The notes under the pieces were generated by a model. The model worked only from the letters and a program-made list of their open reading frames with translations. It had not been told where the DNA came from and ran no database searches. From Kappaphycus alvarezii (taxonomy: Eukaryota; Rhodophyta; Florideophyceae; Gigartinales; Solieriaceae), in assembly GCA_002205965.3 (NCBI GenBank), contig NADL03000590.1, forward strand, positions 439,001-503,000: a stretch of DNA of 64,000 bases, given 5' to 3'. Of the stretch, positions 11,689-23,291 are shown piece by piece. Position 1 is the stretch's first letter, and every line of letters starts with the position of its first letter. A program made the translations under genes and the position numbers.

Positions 11689-12963
11689 CTATTGCGTATT
11701 GGGACATCCATAAGCTGTACGGATTTGTTGAGAATTCTGGCTGCCTAGTAACATCTTCATCATGGTTTGCATCATCTGATCATGTCTCTTCTCCTCCCGT
11801 TCGCGACGCAAGCGTTCCCCGGTACGATCTTTCTCCCGTTCCTCCCGTTCCTCCTGTATCCTCTTTCGTTCTTCCTGTCGCTCTTCAAGCCTCAATTGGT
11901 AGTCTTGTTCGCGTCTCTGCTGCTCTTGCAGCATCGAAAATTTAAAAACAGACATTAACTCATCTTCTGCACCGTCCGTAATACGTCGAGGACCCCCTTT
12001 GCTAACAAGTGGACGCGGAGATGGCGTCACAGATGGAGATCGCCTACGACACTCGTTATGCGCAGGACCGCTTTCAACCGGACCGGGGTTACCTCGTTGA
12101 TATAGATCGTTACAAGCCGGCAAATCAACCGTCTCTGGTGTTAAATGCGTCTTGCCTGTTGATAATGGCTCAATACGCATATCTTCAATTTCATCTGCAG
12201 CTTCTTCACCATCGCCTATATCTGATCTTCTTGTCATACGTTCACGAATCTTTTTAGCACGAAGAATATCGGGGGGAATCATGGGGTCACCAGTTGGTAC
12301 ACGTTTGTGGTATAGTGTAGCGAACTTACTTCGCATAGAATCAGCAGTTCGCTCCATTTCGGGAAACCGTAGATAATGTTTCTATGAGACACCTTCCCAC
12401 TCATCTCGGCCAAGAGGCAGATTCTCGTCAAGAAGATCTAGAAGTGCGTCCGTTTCCATCTGTATGGGCCCCGTTCCGCGCCAGCCAGCTGCCGAATTTC
12501 CTCTTTGCTTGTTTATGTGAGCGTTTCTCTTTCTTATAGTTCTACGAATCGGAAGACGAGCAACACTGCGGGCGCCTGCAGTTGGATTTGTTTCGGAAGG
12601 CCTTGAAGGCGGCATAGTAGATCTAGGTGCAACAAGCACTTCACGAGGTGACGGGTTGTTGTGGGCAACAACGTCATTGCCATTAGGGGGGGAATTCGGT
12701 TGACGATTTGAGTCATATTCGGCAGTGGAATAGAGTCGCGTTGATCGTTATTATTCGACGGATCTTCATCTTTTGGAGTTACTAAAGCCCCGCTTGGGAC
12801 TTGTCGTCTTTGCATAGAGGGAAGTAAAAGAACGTTCTCATCAGGGATGTCTTCTGTCGCACTGTACTCATCCCTTGATGTGGCAGTTGTCTGTCTGCGG
12901 CTAGAGGCGGTATAAAGGATCTGGGAAGGTGAAAGAGAAGGGTTTTGCTGCTCAGTTGGCATT
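11689..12963 (-). pseudogene. Harbinger-associated Myb/SANT-like DNA-binding protein
   Basis: In Harbinger elements this partner protein binds the element ends and helps bring in the transposase. An N-terminal Ser/Thr-rich region starts at an ATG at 12963. A frameshift lies near 12640-12695, next to a run of seven G. Then comes a trihelix/Myb-like block: LLDLLDENLPLGRDEWE, a TAG near 12385, then RSKFATLYHKRVPTGDP. The C-terminus (about 11700-11930) is a highly charged Glu/Arg-rich coiled coil. Its position inside the TIRs and opposite the transposase supports the call. Confidence 0.75.
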
Positions 12964-13174
12964 ATAAAGATGGACTTGCTGTTATTATGTTCCCCGCGCT
13001 TGGCAGCGCAAAAGGAAATTCGAGTTAGCATGCTAGTCGCACTTGGCGCCAAAACAGAGATTTGTATGGCATTTCTTTCAACCTAGCAGGGGTGACCACG
13101 TCGACCAAAATTTCAATTTGTGCACACACAAATCAGGATTTGTGGATTTACGTGCTCTCAAAACAAAACTTACG

Positions 13175-13192
13175 ATTTCAGGAGTCGTCCAG
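13175..13192 (-). repeat. Harbinger right terminal inverted repeat
   Basis: Inverted copy of 10225-10242, followed by TTA at 13193-13195. Confidence 0.9.
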
Positions 13193-13439
13193 TTACTTCT
13201 GCTGAGCATCCCCCTGCTCTACTTGAACCTCAAGTAAATTTAATATGAAAACATTGTTCTTGATCAATGAAGTCCGGGCAGCTTCCGCTCACCCGTTACA
13301 GCTACAAAAAGGTACCTCTGTTCCTCTACCGCTACTGCTACCACTGCTAAGCGCTGCTCCGTCTCGTGATACCTTGTGACCTGCTACTGAGTCCCTGCCT
13401 CGTGACCCATTGTCCGATGACCCTTGATTGTTATGGGCA

Positions 13440-14352
13440 CAGCCAATGCTTCTTCGTGGCTTCATTCTCGCCCTCGCTTCGCATGGGCCTTGAAATCGGT
13501 TCCGTTTTCAGACGGAAAAGTCAGTCAGTAATAGTATGCCTCTGCTGTCTCCATTTCGTCTACTTTCCAAGACAAACTGGCGGACTCGAATCCCAATAAG
13601 AGTCCTGCTGATATTCGTGGGATTATGTTTCAGATTCAGCGCTATTGACGCGGTAAAGAGCTGTGCAAGAGAATCCCTGATGGGACCATACAATCTGCTG
13701 CCGATGCTAATTTGATAGTGAAAGTGATCTACAATCGTGACTCACTTTCTACCATAATGATGTCTACCAGGACTTCATGATATTGCTCGACATGGAGCGA
13801 ACAGAACGAGACGTTCGGCAATTTCGAATTCGGTTCGAGGCGAATGTTTCCAGGTTCTACGCGCACTCCACTACTTCGAAAATTCCTGTCGCTCTCTTGG
13901 CTCTCATGCACCTTGCCAACTCAAACGTGGACAATAGCCAACGCATTTATGTGCTTGCCTCTACCGCATCCGCAGATGATGCGTCTGCTACCACCACTGA
14001 TCAGTTCCTCAACCCGATCACCTACGATTCAGTCGCTTCTGTTCTCCGCCTATTTGATCTTTCCAGGAACAGCGAACCGTCTTCTCAATTGCATATTGCA
14101 CTACACGCAAGCAGTGCGTCGGCCTCTAACGTACGAAGTGATAACCGTCGCAGGAAAGGACGGAAGAGGCTAAATGTTAAGCAGCTTGCCGATCTGAAAA
14201 AGGACACGGACTGCAGATCGTGCAACAAAAAAAGGACACCGGGAAGGAAAGACCGCGGATGCGACTCCAGGTTTCGTGGACGCTGTGTTTCGGGGAGTTG
14301 GGTCGGCCGCCCAAACATCGACGCGCCAGTGCAACTTAGCCCTGGCTTCTAG
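13440..14352 (+). pseudogene. Gag remnant of an LTR retrotransposon
   Basis: Two frames join near 13760. The first, about 13440-13760, contains PADIRGIMFQIQRY and IVKVIYNRDSLSTI. The second, 13777-14352, contains DMERTERDVRQFRIRFE and MHLANSNVDNSQR, and ends in a Cys-rich segment CRSCNKK...C near 14215-14285 that looks like a decayed zinc knuckle. This is typical of a copia-type Gag; no protease or pol follows. It is intermediate between the TE block and the gene island. Confidence 0.6.
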
Positions 14353-15469
14353 CTGAACCCTGCTAAGGGGGTTTGAGTTTTGAAAGGTGAAGCAGCAAGA
14401 AGTTCAAGGCCGAAGAGGCCGAGGCCGAGCTTGGGCGATTGAGCGGGGACGTCAGTCAGGAATGTTGCTAGTGACGACCGGACCTGTCCGAGAACGAAGT
14501 ACCGGTCCCCGCATAGTGGGGTATGCTCCGGATCCTTTCCGGATCCGGAGTACTGTAGACCGAAGGTGCGAAAGACAGTAAAAGATGCTGACCGTTCGCG
14601 GGGCGGTGCAGCGTCAATGATGCTCGCGGCGGCGGCGCCGTGGAGTGACGGGCGGAAGAGTGAGAAGCCCGGCCCGCCCATCTGAAACGGCAGGCATACT
14701 AGCTAGAGTCCAGGCGGCGTCGGTGAGAACGATGCCACGCAGCCTCTGATACGAAACTTCTGGACGGCTTCGAGGGAATCTGCTGGCGGAGCGGCGTGGC
14801 AAGGGTGGGCGAGCTTGAAAGCGTGCATCAAGAGGCAGGCGGATGCACATATCCTGTGCATGTGGAAGCGGGCACGGGGATCGCGGATGTTGTGGAGGGA
14901 AGCGATGGTGCGGCTACAGGCCTCTTGCAGACTATGGCGACGCTAGCGACGCTGGTGACAATACTGTAATTCCAACAGCGCATGCTTTGTAGGGAATCCA
15001 ATGTCTTTTCTCCATTCGATGGCTGCGCGTACACATGTCCACGTTTGGTCCACTTACAGTACACAATTCGTTTTGGTGACAAGTGAAGGGAGGTAAGTCG
15101 CAGAGCAGTAAATTACTGTAAAGCAAGCATTTGCAGTGACCTCATTGAGTTTTAGCTGACAGAAACCCAAAATCAATTGTCTAATAGTTCACTTCCACTT
15201 GTCGCAGAGTGACGTGTTCGGTCCACATTGTCAGTTGAACTGGTCCGCACCACCCGCCCAATTTGCCCCACTCACTAATTCCGATAAGGATTCCGCGTCT
15301 TTTGACGCCACCAGGCACCCCTCGCGTTGGCCCGTTCAACACACTCTGCCAATAGCAACAAACCACCCGCATGGCTCGCCGTCGGTACTTTTCGGCCACC
15401 CTCCGCCACGCAGTCATATTAAGCTGCCTTTCCGCCACCGCCATTGCAAGGTTTAGATAAAATCAAAAC
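14353..15469. other. Non-coding stretch upstream of the PA2G4-like gene
   Basis: No convincing ORF. The 14350-14930 part is GC-rich with short palindromes such as GGATCCTTTCCGGATCC near 14529; the 14940-15180 part is AT-richer. The promoter of the next gene should lie in its right end. Confidence 0.5.
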
Positions 15470-15531
15470 CCCCGCTCTTCGTCCCTCCCAAACTCACCTC
15501 TCCTCCTCTACTTGCCTCCCCCTCCCCCGCG
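15470..15531 (+). promoter_or_regulatory. C/T-rich leader immediately before the PA2G4-like start codon
   Basis: The 60 bases before the ATG are almost purely pyrimidine (for example CCCCCTCCCCCGCG just before the start). The same feature precedes the other three island genes. It may be a 5' UTR or initiator element; its function is inferred only from position. Confidence 0.45.
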
Positions 15532-16718
15532 ATGGACTCGACGGAGGCTGCGCCTGAGCGCGGCATAGATCAATCAGATGTGTTGGAAAAGTACAAGGCC
15601 GCCGGCGCAATCGCCGACCAGGCCATGGATGTCTTGCGAAAAGCGGCATTCGGCGGAATGTCGGTTCGAAAGATGTGCCAGTTGGGTGATGCCGTGATCG
15701 AGAAGGCGGCCGCCGGGGTGTATTCAAAGGCAAAGACGGATACTGGTGAAAAACTGGAAAAGGGTGTTGCGTTTCCCACGTGTGTGTGTGTCAACAACTG
15801 TGCGGCGCATTTTTGCCCTATCGAAACAGATCCGGAGGCCGCTGTGGAGTTGACGCAGGGCGATGTGATTACAGTGCAGGTCGGCGCACATATTGATGGT
15901 TATTCTGCGTTGACGAGTCAGACTCTGGTGGTGAGAGCGAGTAAGGAGGATGATGATGTTGCGCCGTTGGAGGGTAAAAAGGCAGACGCTGTGATGGCGG
16001 CATATACGGCGGCGGAGGCTGTGTTGCGACTGATGCGACCTGGTAAGACTAATGAGGAGGTGAGTGACGTTATTGGGAGGGTGGCTGAGATCTACGGGGT
16101 TCAGGCGTTGGAGGGTGTGCTGAGTCACCAGATGAAGCGGTATGTTATTGATGGGTCCAAGGTTATTGTCAACAAACAGACGCTGGAGTGCAGGGCCGAC
16201 CGTCGGGAGTTTGAACCGTACGAAGTGTACAATTTGGATGTTGTCATGTCCACGGGCGATGGTAAGGCGATCGAAAGAGATACGCGTGAAACAATCTACA
16301 AGCGGCAGGTGGATGTTGATTACAAGCTCAAGATGAAGACATCGCGGCAAGTATTTTCGGAGATCAACAAGTCGTATCCCACTATGCCGTTCACTCTGCG
16401 GGCGTTGAGTGATCCAAGCGTAGCCGGATGGCAATGACTGAGATGTTGAAACATCAGTTGGTGACATCATACCCCGTATTATACGAAAAGGACGACGCCG
16501 TCGTAGCGCGGTGCTCGTTGACTGTCCTGATCACGCCCAATCAAACGATGACGGTTTCGAAGAGCCAAATGCCAAAATTGAACTGCGGCATAGAAATGAA
16601 GGACGAGAAGATTGCGGCGCTTTTGGCAACATCTATGGACAAGAAGAAGAAGAAGAAGAAGAAGAAGAAGGTTGCGGTAGAGGAGAACGGTGAGCAGGAA
16701 GATGCGATGGAAACGTAA
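15532..16718 (+). CDS. PA2G4: PA2G4/EBP1-like protein (methionine-aminopeptidase fold)
   Basis: This is the eukaryotic proliferation-associated 2G4 family: a pita-bread-fold protein without peptidase activity that binds ribosomes and RNA and acts in growth control. From the ATG at 15532 the frame runs 301 codons: GMSVRKMCQLGD, KGVAFPTCVCVNNCAAHFCP, LTQGDVITVQVGAHIDGY and PFTLRALSDPS are characteristic. The C-terminal part (YPVLYEKDDAVVA, then a run of ten Lys) continues in the -1 frame from about 16428. One missing base in the CC at 16424-16425 explains this. The joined length of about 398 residues fits the family (human protein 394), so the gene is probably intact and the sequence short by one base. 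Intronless. The Lys-rich tail matches the nucleolar/ribosome-binding C-terminus of the family. Confidence 0.92.
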
Positions 16719-18272
16719 CAAGGGGGTGGGTAGGGACGGGAGGTTGCGATGGGAGCTGTAAGCGGCGGGAGGAATAACGTGAGCCAAAACGGTGTAGCTT
16801 ACTGTGCCACGTCAGACATGCAGTGGTCGGGGGTAATGCTGGGTGAGTTTGCTGTACTAGAGGCCTGGATTGAAGCGGATGCGAGGGCTGAGGCATGTAT
16901 GACACTGTAGCGGGCTGGTCGTTGCGAGTAGGAGTAAGCAGGACTAGGGACAAGCCGTGGGTTGAAAGTCAGCACCATTTTTAGTTGTAAATACAGCACT
17001 GCGGTGAAGGGCAGGCTTGGTGGAGGTTTTGTTTGTGTTACATATCCTCCCGTTTGATTCAAATGGACACTGATGTGCAATTCAGGAGCGGCAAAGGTTT
17101 GAGAAGTGCGTATTTCTGGTGCGGTAAACGAAAACTGGTGCGACGCGGGGTGTGCAAGATACGTCCAATCAAAGATTTGCTTTGTGGAGGGGGGCAGGAT
17201 GTGTTTACGTATGAAACGGCAGGAAGTGCAAGTTTTGTCAAGGTTGACGACTTTTTGCAACGGCATTTGGAAAATAAAGCGTGCACAAGTTATGATATCC
17301 GGGCTCAAGCGGAGCGGGGTTGGTTGCAAATGTATTCTGTTTTGAAGAATATATTCATAGAGTCATGGTTGGTGAAAGGGCTGGTGGGGAGTGTACTTGT
17401 TTAAGCGATGTGGCATGAGCGAGAAATATAGACCAAAGATTCGGTGTCGGAGGTTGGTGGGTGGTGGAGGTAAGGAGCGAGTCGTCGTCGATGTGTGGTT
17501 AAAATGTTGGTGACCACAAACTGTGCCATGTAGCGCTGTGCGTTGGTTGAGCGACTGTGGTGCGGTACGAGATGGAGTGCAACTGGCGAATGCGGGAGGC
17601 CATTGGTGGGTGATGTGGTGGGGTTGAAATGAGGGCGCGCGCCAGTAGGATATGCACGCAATTTGAAATTGTGTGATCGCGACGCGATGCAACGGGGATT
17701 GATTCGGCAGGTACATACATTGGGGCTACATCATTGATGATGTGTATATTGGAATGGCGTCAGTGGCATGAATGGCATTGGCCATTGAAAAAGGGGCGTG
17801 CGTGTCATCATATCGGGCTTGGTCGCACGACAACGACAGGGGGGTTGGGAGTCCAGTTTTGCATTCCACAGTTGTTTGAAACGAGCAGGTTTGGCGTATG
17901 CAAACGGTTGGCAGAGCTGTTGCAGACACACGTTTAGGCATTTCTGTTAACATTACCCTGGGCAGGGTTTGGGTGGGGGTGGGTGAAACCGGAGGGTATG
18001 TTCGGGGGTGGGTGGCCAGAATGAGGAATTTTTGAAATGGGCAAGTGCTGTCTTGATCGGCAGTGCTCGGACGCGTGCTATGCGCTGGTTGAAATGTTTT
18101 TCGGGGAATTGTTTTTCGAGGATTTCGGGGCGGGGTGGACTCGGCGTGACCAAGTCACGTTATTCTTGTTGTTTTGGTTTTCTTAATCGAGACAATGTCC
18201 ATTTGCGGCTTTGGTTTGGACTCTTGTTGAGGTGTGACATGGTGCGGTGTCGCGGTCTTGTCTCAATACTAT
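16719..18272. other. G/T-rich tail downstream of the PA2G4-like gene
   Basis: Strong excess of G and T on the plus strand, with no credible gene. An AATAAA-like site occurs near 17274 but is far from the stop. Long minus-strand open frames here are by-products of the base skew. Confidence 0.5.
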
Positions 18273-18305
18273 AGTACAGTACAGTACAGTACAGTACAGT
18301 ACAGG
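18273..18305. repeat. Short tandem array of the pentamer GTACA
   Basis: About six copies of GTACA in tandem. Related single or inverted copies (GTACAGTAC, GTACTGTAC) recur many times in the intergenic DNA of this window. Confidence 0.9.
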
Positions 18306-21300
18306 ATACTGTTTTTGGCGGGTTATTGTTGACATCAGAGGGGCCCTCTGGCGGCATTTGGTGACTCATTGTTGCTGCAGAATGAGTCAAACTCGTTTGG
18401 AGAGACTTGATTTTGTGCAGTATGCTTTTCGGAACGCGCTTCCACTGTTCAGCTGTTCACCATACTGTACTGTGCTACAGATCTTGTGGTTGCATCTTTC
18501 AAAGCATGCACTAGAATATTTCGGGCCACAACCGACCATATTTTTCAAATATCAAGTCACCCCACATTTTCCCCTTGGAATTGTACGTACAGCACACTTG
18601 ATTCTTGATCCTTGACCTGCGCCTCCCAACAATATCTCCGAAACAGAGCAACATGTCACATTTGCAAAGACCAAAGTTGGCAACATACTTTGGTATAGGC
18701 TACATCAGCACGGAAAGCACAACGTTGTATTTAACGCTTGAACACTCCATTCTACCCCTCATCATACAGTACTTGCGAATATCATTGCAGCACGATCGTA
18801 ATTATCGCAGAAGAAGAAAAGTTCCATACACCCGTGCCTAGTCCTCCCCCGCCGCGCAAGCCCAGCCAATTCAGAAGATGCCATACGAACACTGTATCAA
18901 ATCTGGGCATGTCTCATACAACGTGCCCTTCGCTGCTTCCCAGTCTGCGCTGTCGACTCATTTCGGGAAACAACTAGGGTGCTCCTGTCCTTACCTGCGA
19001 GAACCCTCCCAGTCGTACAAGAGTTGCTGTCTACATGTCGATACAAAACCTAGGTTTACCCGTAACGCTGCCCCGCTTTTGCCTTTTATGCCCAGTCGTC
19101 GTTACTCCGCTTGACGGCACTCGCACGATGATATGTACCCGTCGGCAGACCTGATGCCCGCGTTTGTCATCGGGCTGGATGGATTTCATGGCCCATATGT
19201 GTGGGCTAGTTATTTTGATCAAATGCTGAGGATCGGTCTTGTCGTGCTTCTTTTTTCTGGAGAAACGGCACTTGTGTTGAGAGAGCCCATTCGATGTAGC
19301 GCTTATCTGTGGATCCGGTTCATTGGTTTGTTCGGCAAATGTCTAAATCCGGTAAGGGGTGAGAAGCACATTAGTATGGTGCGCGAATGGATCAAGGAGC
19401 TTTCCCCTCAATGGCGTCTGAAAATGACAACTTTTTGGTTTTGCAATGTTTGTGGGTTGATATGATAAGTTGCAATTCCAAAATGTCCCTGGAGCAACAC
19501 GTCAGAATCGAAAATGATCGGCCCAACGATGCGATGGAGCTGCAATTTAACTTCTTGTCACCAAGTTACACGACCACATGCACAGGAATGGCTAATGGTT
19601 GCTTTATGTATAGTGTGGTTCAAAAAATCCGAGCACTGCAAAAAATTGTAAAGCCATTCTAGTACCATATCGAAAGTTTGGCCTCAAAATGGAGGTGAGT
19701 CTAGCGGGTGATCAGCAAGAGGCCGATTGCAGCGGGGCTTGATCGCTATGCCTAGTCGGATCCAATAAGTAGCTTTCCCATTTCGGGGGAGACATTCCAC
19801 GGTAAGTGCGGACTTGGATTCGATTGAAACGCCTCTTTTCCACCGAGCTGCTGCGGCAACATTTGTTCCCTATTCAGTCCAACCTTGTACTGTAATGCCC
19901 TATAGCTGGATCCTGCAGTGGACACCATAGAAACTATTTGCTGTATAAACTGTTTACACATTTATGCCACATAACAGACGCAATGGCCCCTTGATCCAAT
20001 TCAAATGGATCATTGAGCCACTCGTGTGCACACGTTGTACCCACCGGTGTTCCGTGCGCAGCACAGAAGGAAAAGAGTTGAGCTCCGTGATCCATTCTGC
20101 GGCTTGCAGTGTGCACGATAGATACTCATTGAAGTAAAGTTTCTCTCAAACCAGCACCGGTTTGAAATGCCAACAATTTGTATCGAAAAGTTAAACTAAA
20201 TTTTCCGTTGTCAAGATTTTACAAAGGCAGAAGTGGAATTGCGAATGAAAGCATGATGCAAGTTTTTTTTGAAACGCAGCCAATCCGTCGTCGTTGTCTG
20301 CATCACGATTTCTTAATTGTCATATTTGTACGGCACTGTCACTGTACGAAGCTTTGTTGCCCTATTCCGTTGGTGCACAGTACAAAATATGTGCAGTCAA
20401 TATGTAGACGGGCTCCTCAGTAGTACCTTTTTGTACATTGTCGTTAAAATGTCTCGTTTAAGTCATGTTCTCAGGCTTTCACATTGGATGTCATACGCTA
20501 TCTGGACTAAAGTGGACTCCCTTCTGCTGTTACTCACTTTCATACATTAAAATAACCCAATATTCCCCTTCTGCAGAAAGGGTGTTTGCGAGGGACGTTA
20601 TAAAACGCAGATCCATTCAGAGTGCTACTGTAGATGCGGCATTATACAGGCTACAGGAGGAAAAATGGGGTTTAATTTAATGCTTGAAAGATGTAATCAA
20701 GCTGCAGTGCAGTACAGTATTGTCACATGTGTTGCTCTGAATAGGGATCTACAAACACCAGAGTGGAATTACAATTCACTTCATTCCATCACATATAATA
20801 AATTACCCAAGAATTTCCCCTTCATTCCACTGTGTGGTATTGTACTGTACCGTACAGTGCTGTATTCCAACACTCACCGTATATTGTACTGTAGTAACCT
20901 GCGCAGAAAGATGCTCTACCGTACTGTACTACTGTACTCTGTAAGTAAATTACACCGTTCCACCAGCCATCCTGTAGAACCTTTCCACAGAAACTACTCG
21001 GAGATACAGACCCGAGCAGGAGAGTGCTTTCTCACATCTTCCACAGTATTCCGCATTTTCAACTGAGCTTCAGCACATCCAGGCCCATCATTGTGTTGTG
21101 GAGTGCTGCAGAGAGTTTTCAGAGATCAAAGTGGTGCAGATACACTATCACTCTCGACAATTTCACATATTTTCATGCCAGTAGCAAATCTTTTCCTGTA
21201 GACTAAACCCCGGCCGTGCTGCAGACGCAACCATGTCAGCGAACAGGAATGCAAAGTACAGTACAGTAGAAAGCTATGCGCAATTCAAGCTGTGGTGAGG

Positions 21301-22659
21301 GCCATTCAGCACGCAATTTTTTTCCTCTGCAGACATTTGTATAGAACAGGTACAGTAATCAGCCGTAAAAGAGTATGGGTTGTACGGTAAATTACAGTAT
21401 TACAGTAACAGCGATTCAAATTTAACTTTACAGTTGAAGCGTAGGTATTTGCTGTATTTCAGCTGCCCTTACAGTGCGACTAGTGTACTGTTATTGGTGC
21501 AAGTCAATTACTGGACATGTGATACTGTACAGTACTGTACATAATAATAATAATAATAACGCACACAGTTCGCCACCAAAACTGATCGACAGATGAATTG
21601 TTGTAGCTATTTGAAAGGGTTGAAATATTTTCGGAAAAATAGGTAGATAATACTGATAGCCCTCTGTGTTACGTTGAGCTACAGGAGATACTGTAATTAT
21701 TTCCATGTAACGGAAAAGGAAAGGCTACTAGAAGCCATTGCGGAGCGCTGGCAATATTAGAGCATGTGAAGGCATGGTTTTTTCTTTTTTGTTCCATCGT
21801 CATCTTGGCAGTCGTGTACTGTGAACTCCACAGTACAGTTCAAGAAGATTCTGTCAAAACTAAACAGTTCAATGTAAATGCGGAAAATTCCGTCAACAGC
21901 ACGGCGCAGGGGAGATGGTTCACAAAAAAAAAGAGATTCGAAACAAGCCATCATAAGAAAATGCAATTGCTGAAAGACTAGGAAAGCGTTTGCGTGACTT
22001 GTTAGTACTGTAGTGTACTGTACAAAACCGTATAACACTTTACTGTAGACCGGCGAGCGCAATTGTGTCAGAAATAAGTTGGTCAAGGTTCTTTTTTGTA
22101 ATATCGGAGAGTGTTTGGAACCTCTAACTACATTGTGTACACCATTTGGAGAATTGAGGGGATGAAGTGGTATGAAAATGGACACCGGCGCATGTCCACA
22201 TTGATAGCAGTGACACACATAGAGTAAACTTGACTCAAAAAAGTGTCCGAGCTTGAAAAGGCGATGTGCATGGCTCGGAGCAATTTCATTGGCTTGTGAA
22301 AGAATAACAGCAATTCCAAAATTATAAAAAGCTGCAAGGTATCATATGTTGCAAGCATGGAAAAAAATTAAATTTGTCAATTCCACGGCGCAAAATCAGT
22401 GCCATCACGGAGTACGAGTACAAGCTAGTCCTGCGAGGGGCTGGTCGCAGTAGTACCCCACAGTTGTCTTGTTGGTGGAGGTAACCAACTACCATAGATA
22501 GGGCAAAGCAAGCAAAGAAACACCTCGGGGAACCGTTCAAAGTTACATACACGACACAACCAAGGCCGTCGTCATGTCATTCGCCCACCTCTGTCTCCTT
22601 GCGGATACCGACCAACGCATTTCGGCCATACTCACCCAGTGCTTACCTGTCGCAGTCTA
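18306..22659. other. 4.3-kb intergenic region without recognised genes
   Basis: Only short open frames with no domain signal. It contains many dispersed ACTGT/ACAGT motifs (for example near 20845, 20930, 21250, 21525 and 22010) and a TAA microsatellite at 21541. Confidence 0.5.
21541..21560. repeat. (ATA)n microsatellite
   Basis: About six ATA repeats directly after a GTACAGTACTGTAC palindrome. Confidence 0.9.
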
Positions 22660-23291
22660 GTTGCCTTCCATCCCCCCCTCGCTTGCTCACCTGCTCAGTC
22701 CCCACCTCACCACTAGCTAGGTCTGCTTAGCGTGACAAACCAACCCTGTGTCGCCATTCTAACTTTTCCACAGTCAACAACCTCTTGTCCGTCGTCCTGC
22801 CACTCCTGTCTCCCTAGCCCACTACCTCCTCCACCCCTCTCCACGGCACTCTACCCCCACCCCACCCCCCGAATATCCTCCCCTACCCACATACCACCCA
22901 CCCATACTTTACCCACCGACCACCCGCACACGTTCCACGCAAACTCTATATTTCGCCACCTCTTGCACAACTGACACACCGCTCGCCTCGTGCCCTGTTT
23001 TCTACACTCCACCCCCCCCAAAACTTTCCCTATCTAAACTTTCCCGTTGCCTAGCCTACCCCTTCAAGCCACCCCCCCCCTCGTCTGCGCCGACGGCGTG
23101 TCACATCCTCCTAGTTCACTTGCTGCCTCCCTCACATTCCCCTTCCTTCCCTCCCCGCCCTTCCCCTTCCCCCCCTTCCCCTTTCCCTCCCCCTCTTGTC
23201 ACAGTCAACCCCGATATTTTTCTAACCTCCCCTTCTTCCCCGTGCTTTCGCCCTTCGTCTTCCTCTCTGCATCCTTCTCTCTCTCCACGAC
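22660..23291 (+). promoter_or_regulatory. C/T-rich upstream region of the KH-domain gene
   Basis: More than 600 bases strongly enriched in C, nearly free of G in places (for example 23140-23200), run up to the ATG at 23292. It is probably promoter plus 5' leader. It parallels the pyrimidine-rich leaders of the other island genes. Confidence 0.4.

Larger units (their letters stand above)
10225..13192. mobile_element. Complete PIF/Harbinger DNA transposon
   Basis: The 2968-bp element has 18-bp terminal inverted repeats (10225-10242 and 13175-13192). They differ at the second or third base and at one internal base, and each contains the core GGACGAC[CT]CCTGAAAT. The flanks carry the TTA duplication typical of the superfamily (10222-10224 and 13193-13195). 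Inside are a DDE transposase on the plus strand and a Myb/SANT-like ORF on the minus strand, the usual two-gene content. They converge tail to tail. Both ORFs have lesions, so this copy is probably inactive. Confidence 0.92.

Noticed and set aside
15724-16470. 248-codon minus-strand open frame
   Set aside because: Exactly antisense to the well-conserved PA2G4-like gene; no domain.
16799-17329. 176-codon minus-strand open frame downstream of the PA2G4-like gene
   Set aside because: Located in G/T-rich tail DNA, Pro/Ser/Thr-rich product with no domain; chance ORF from skew.
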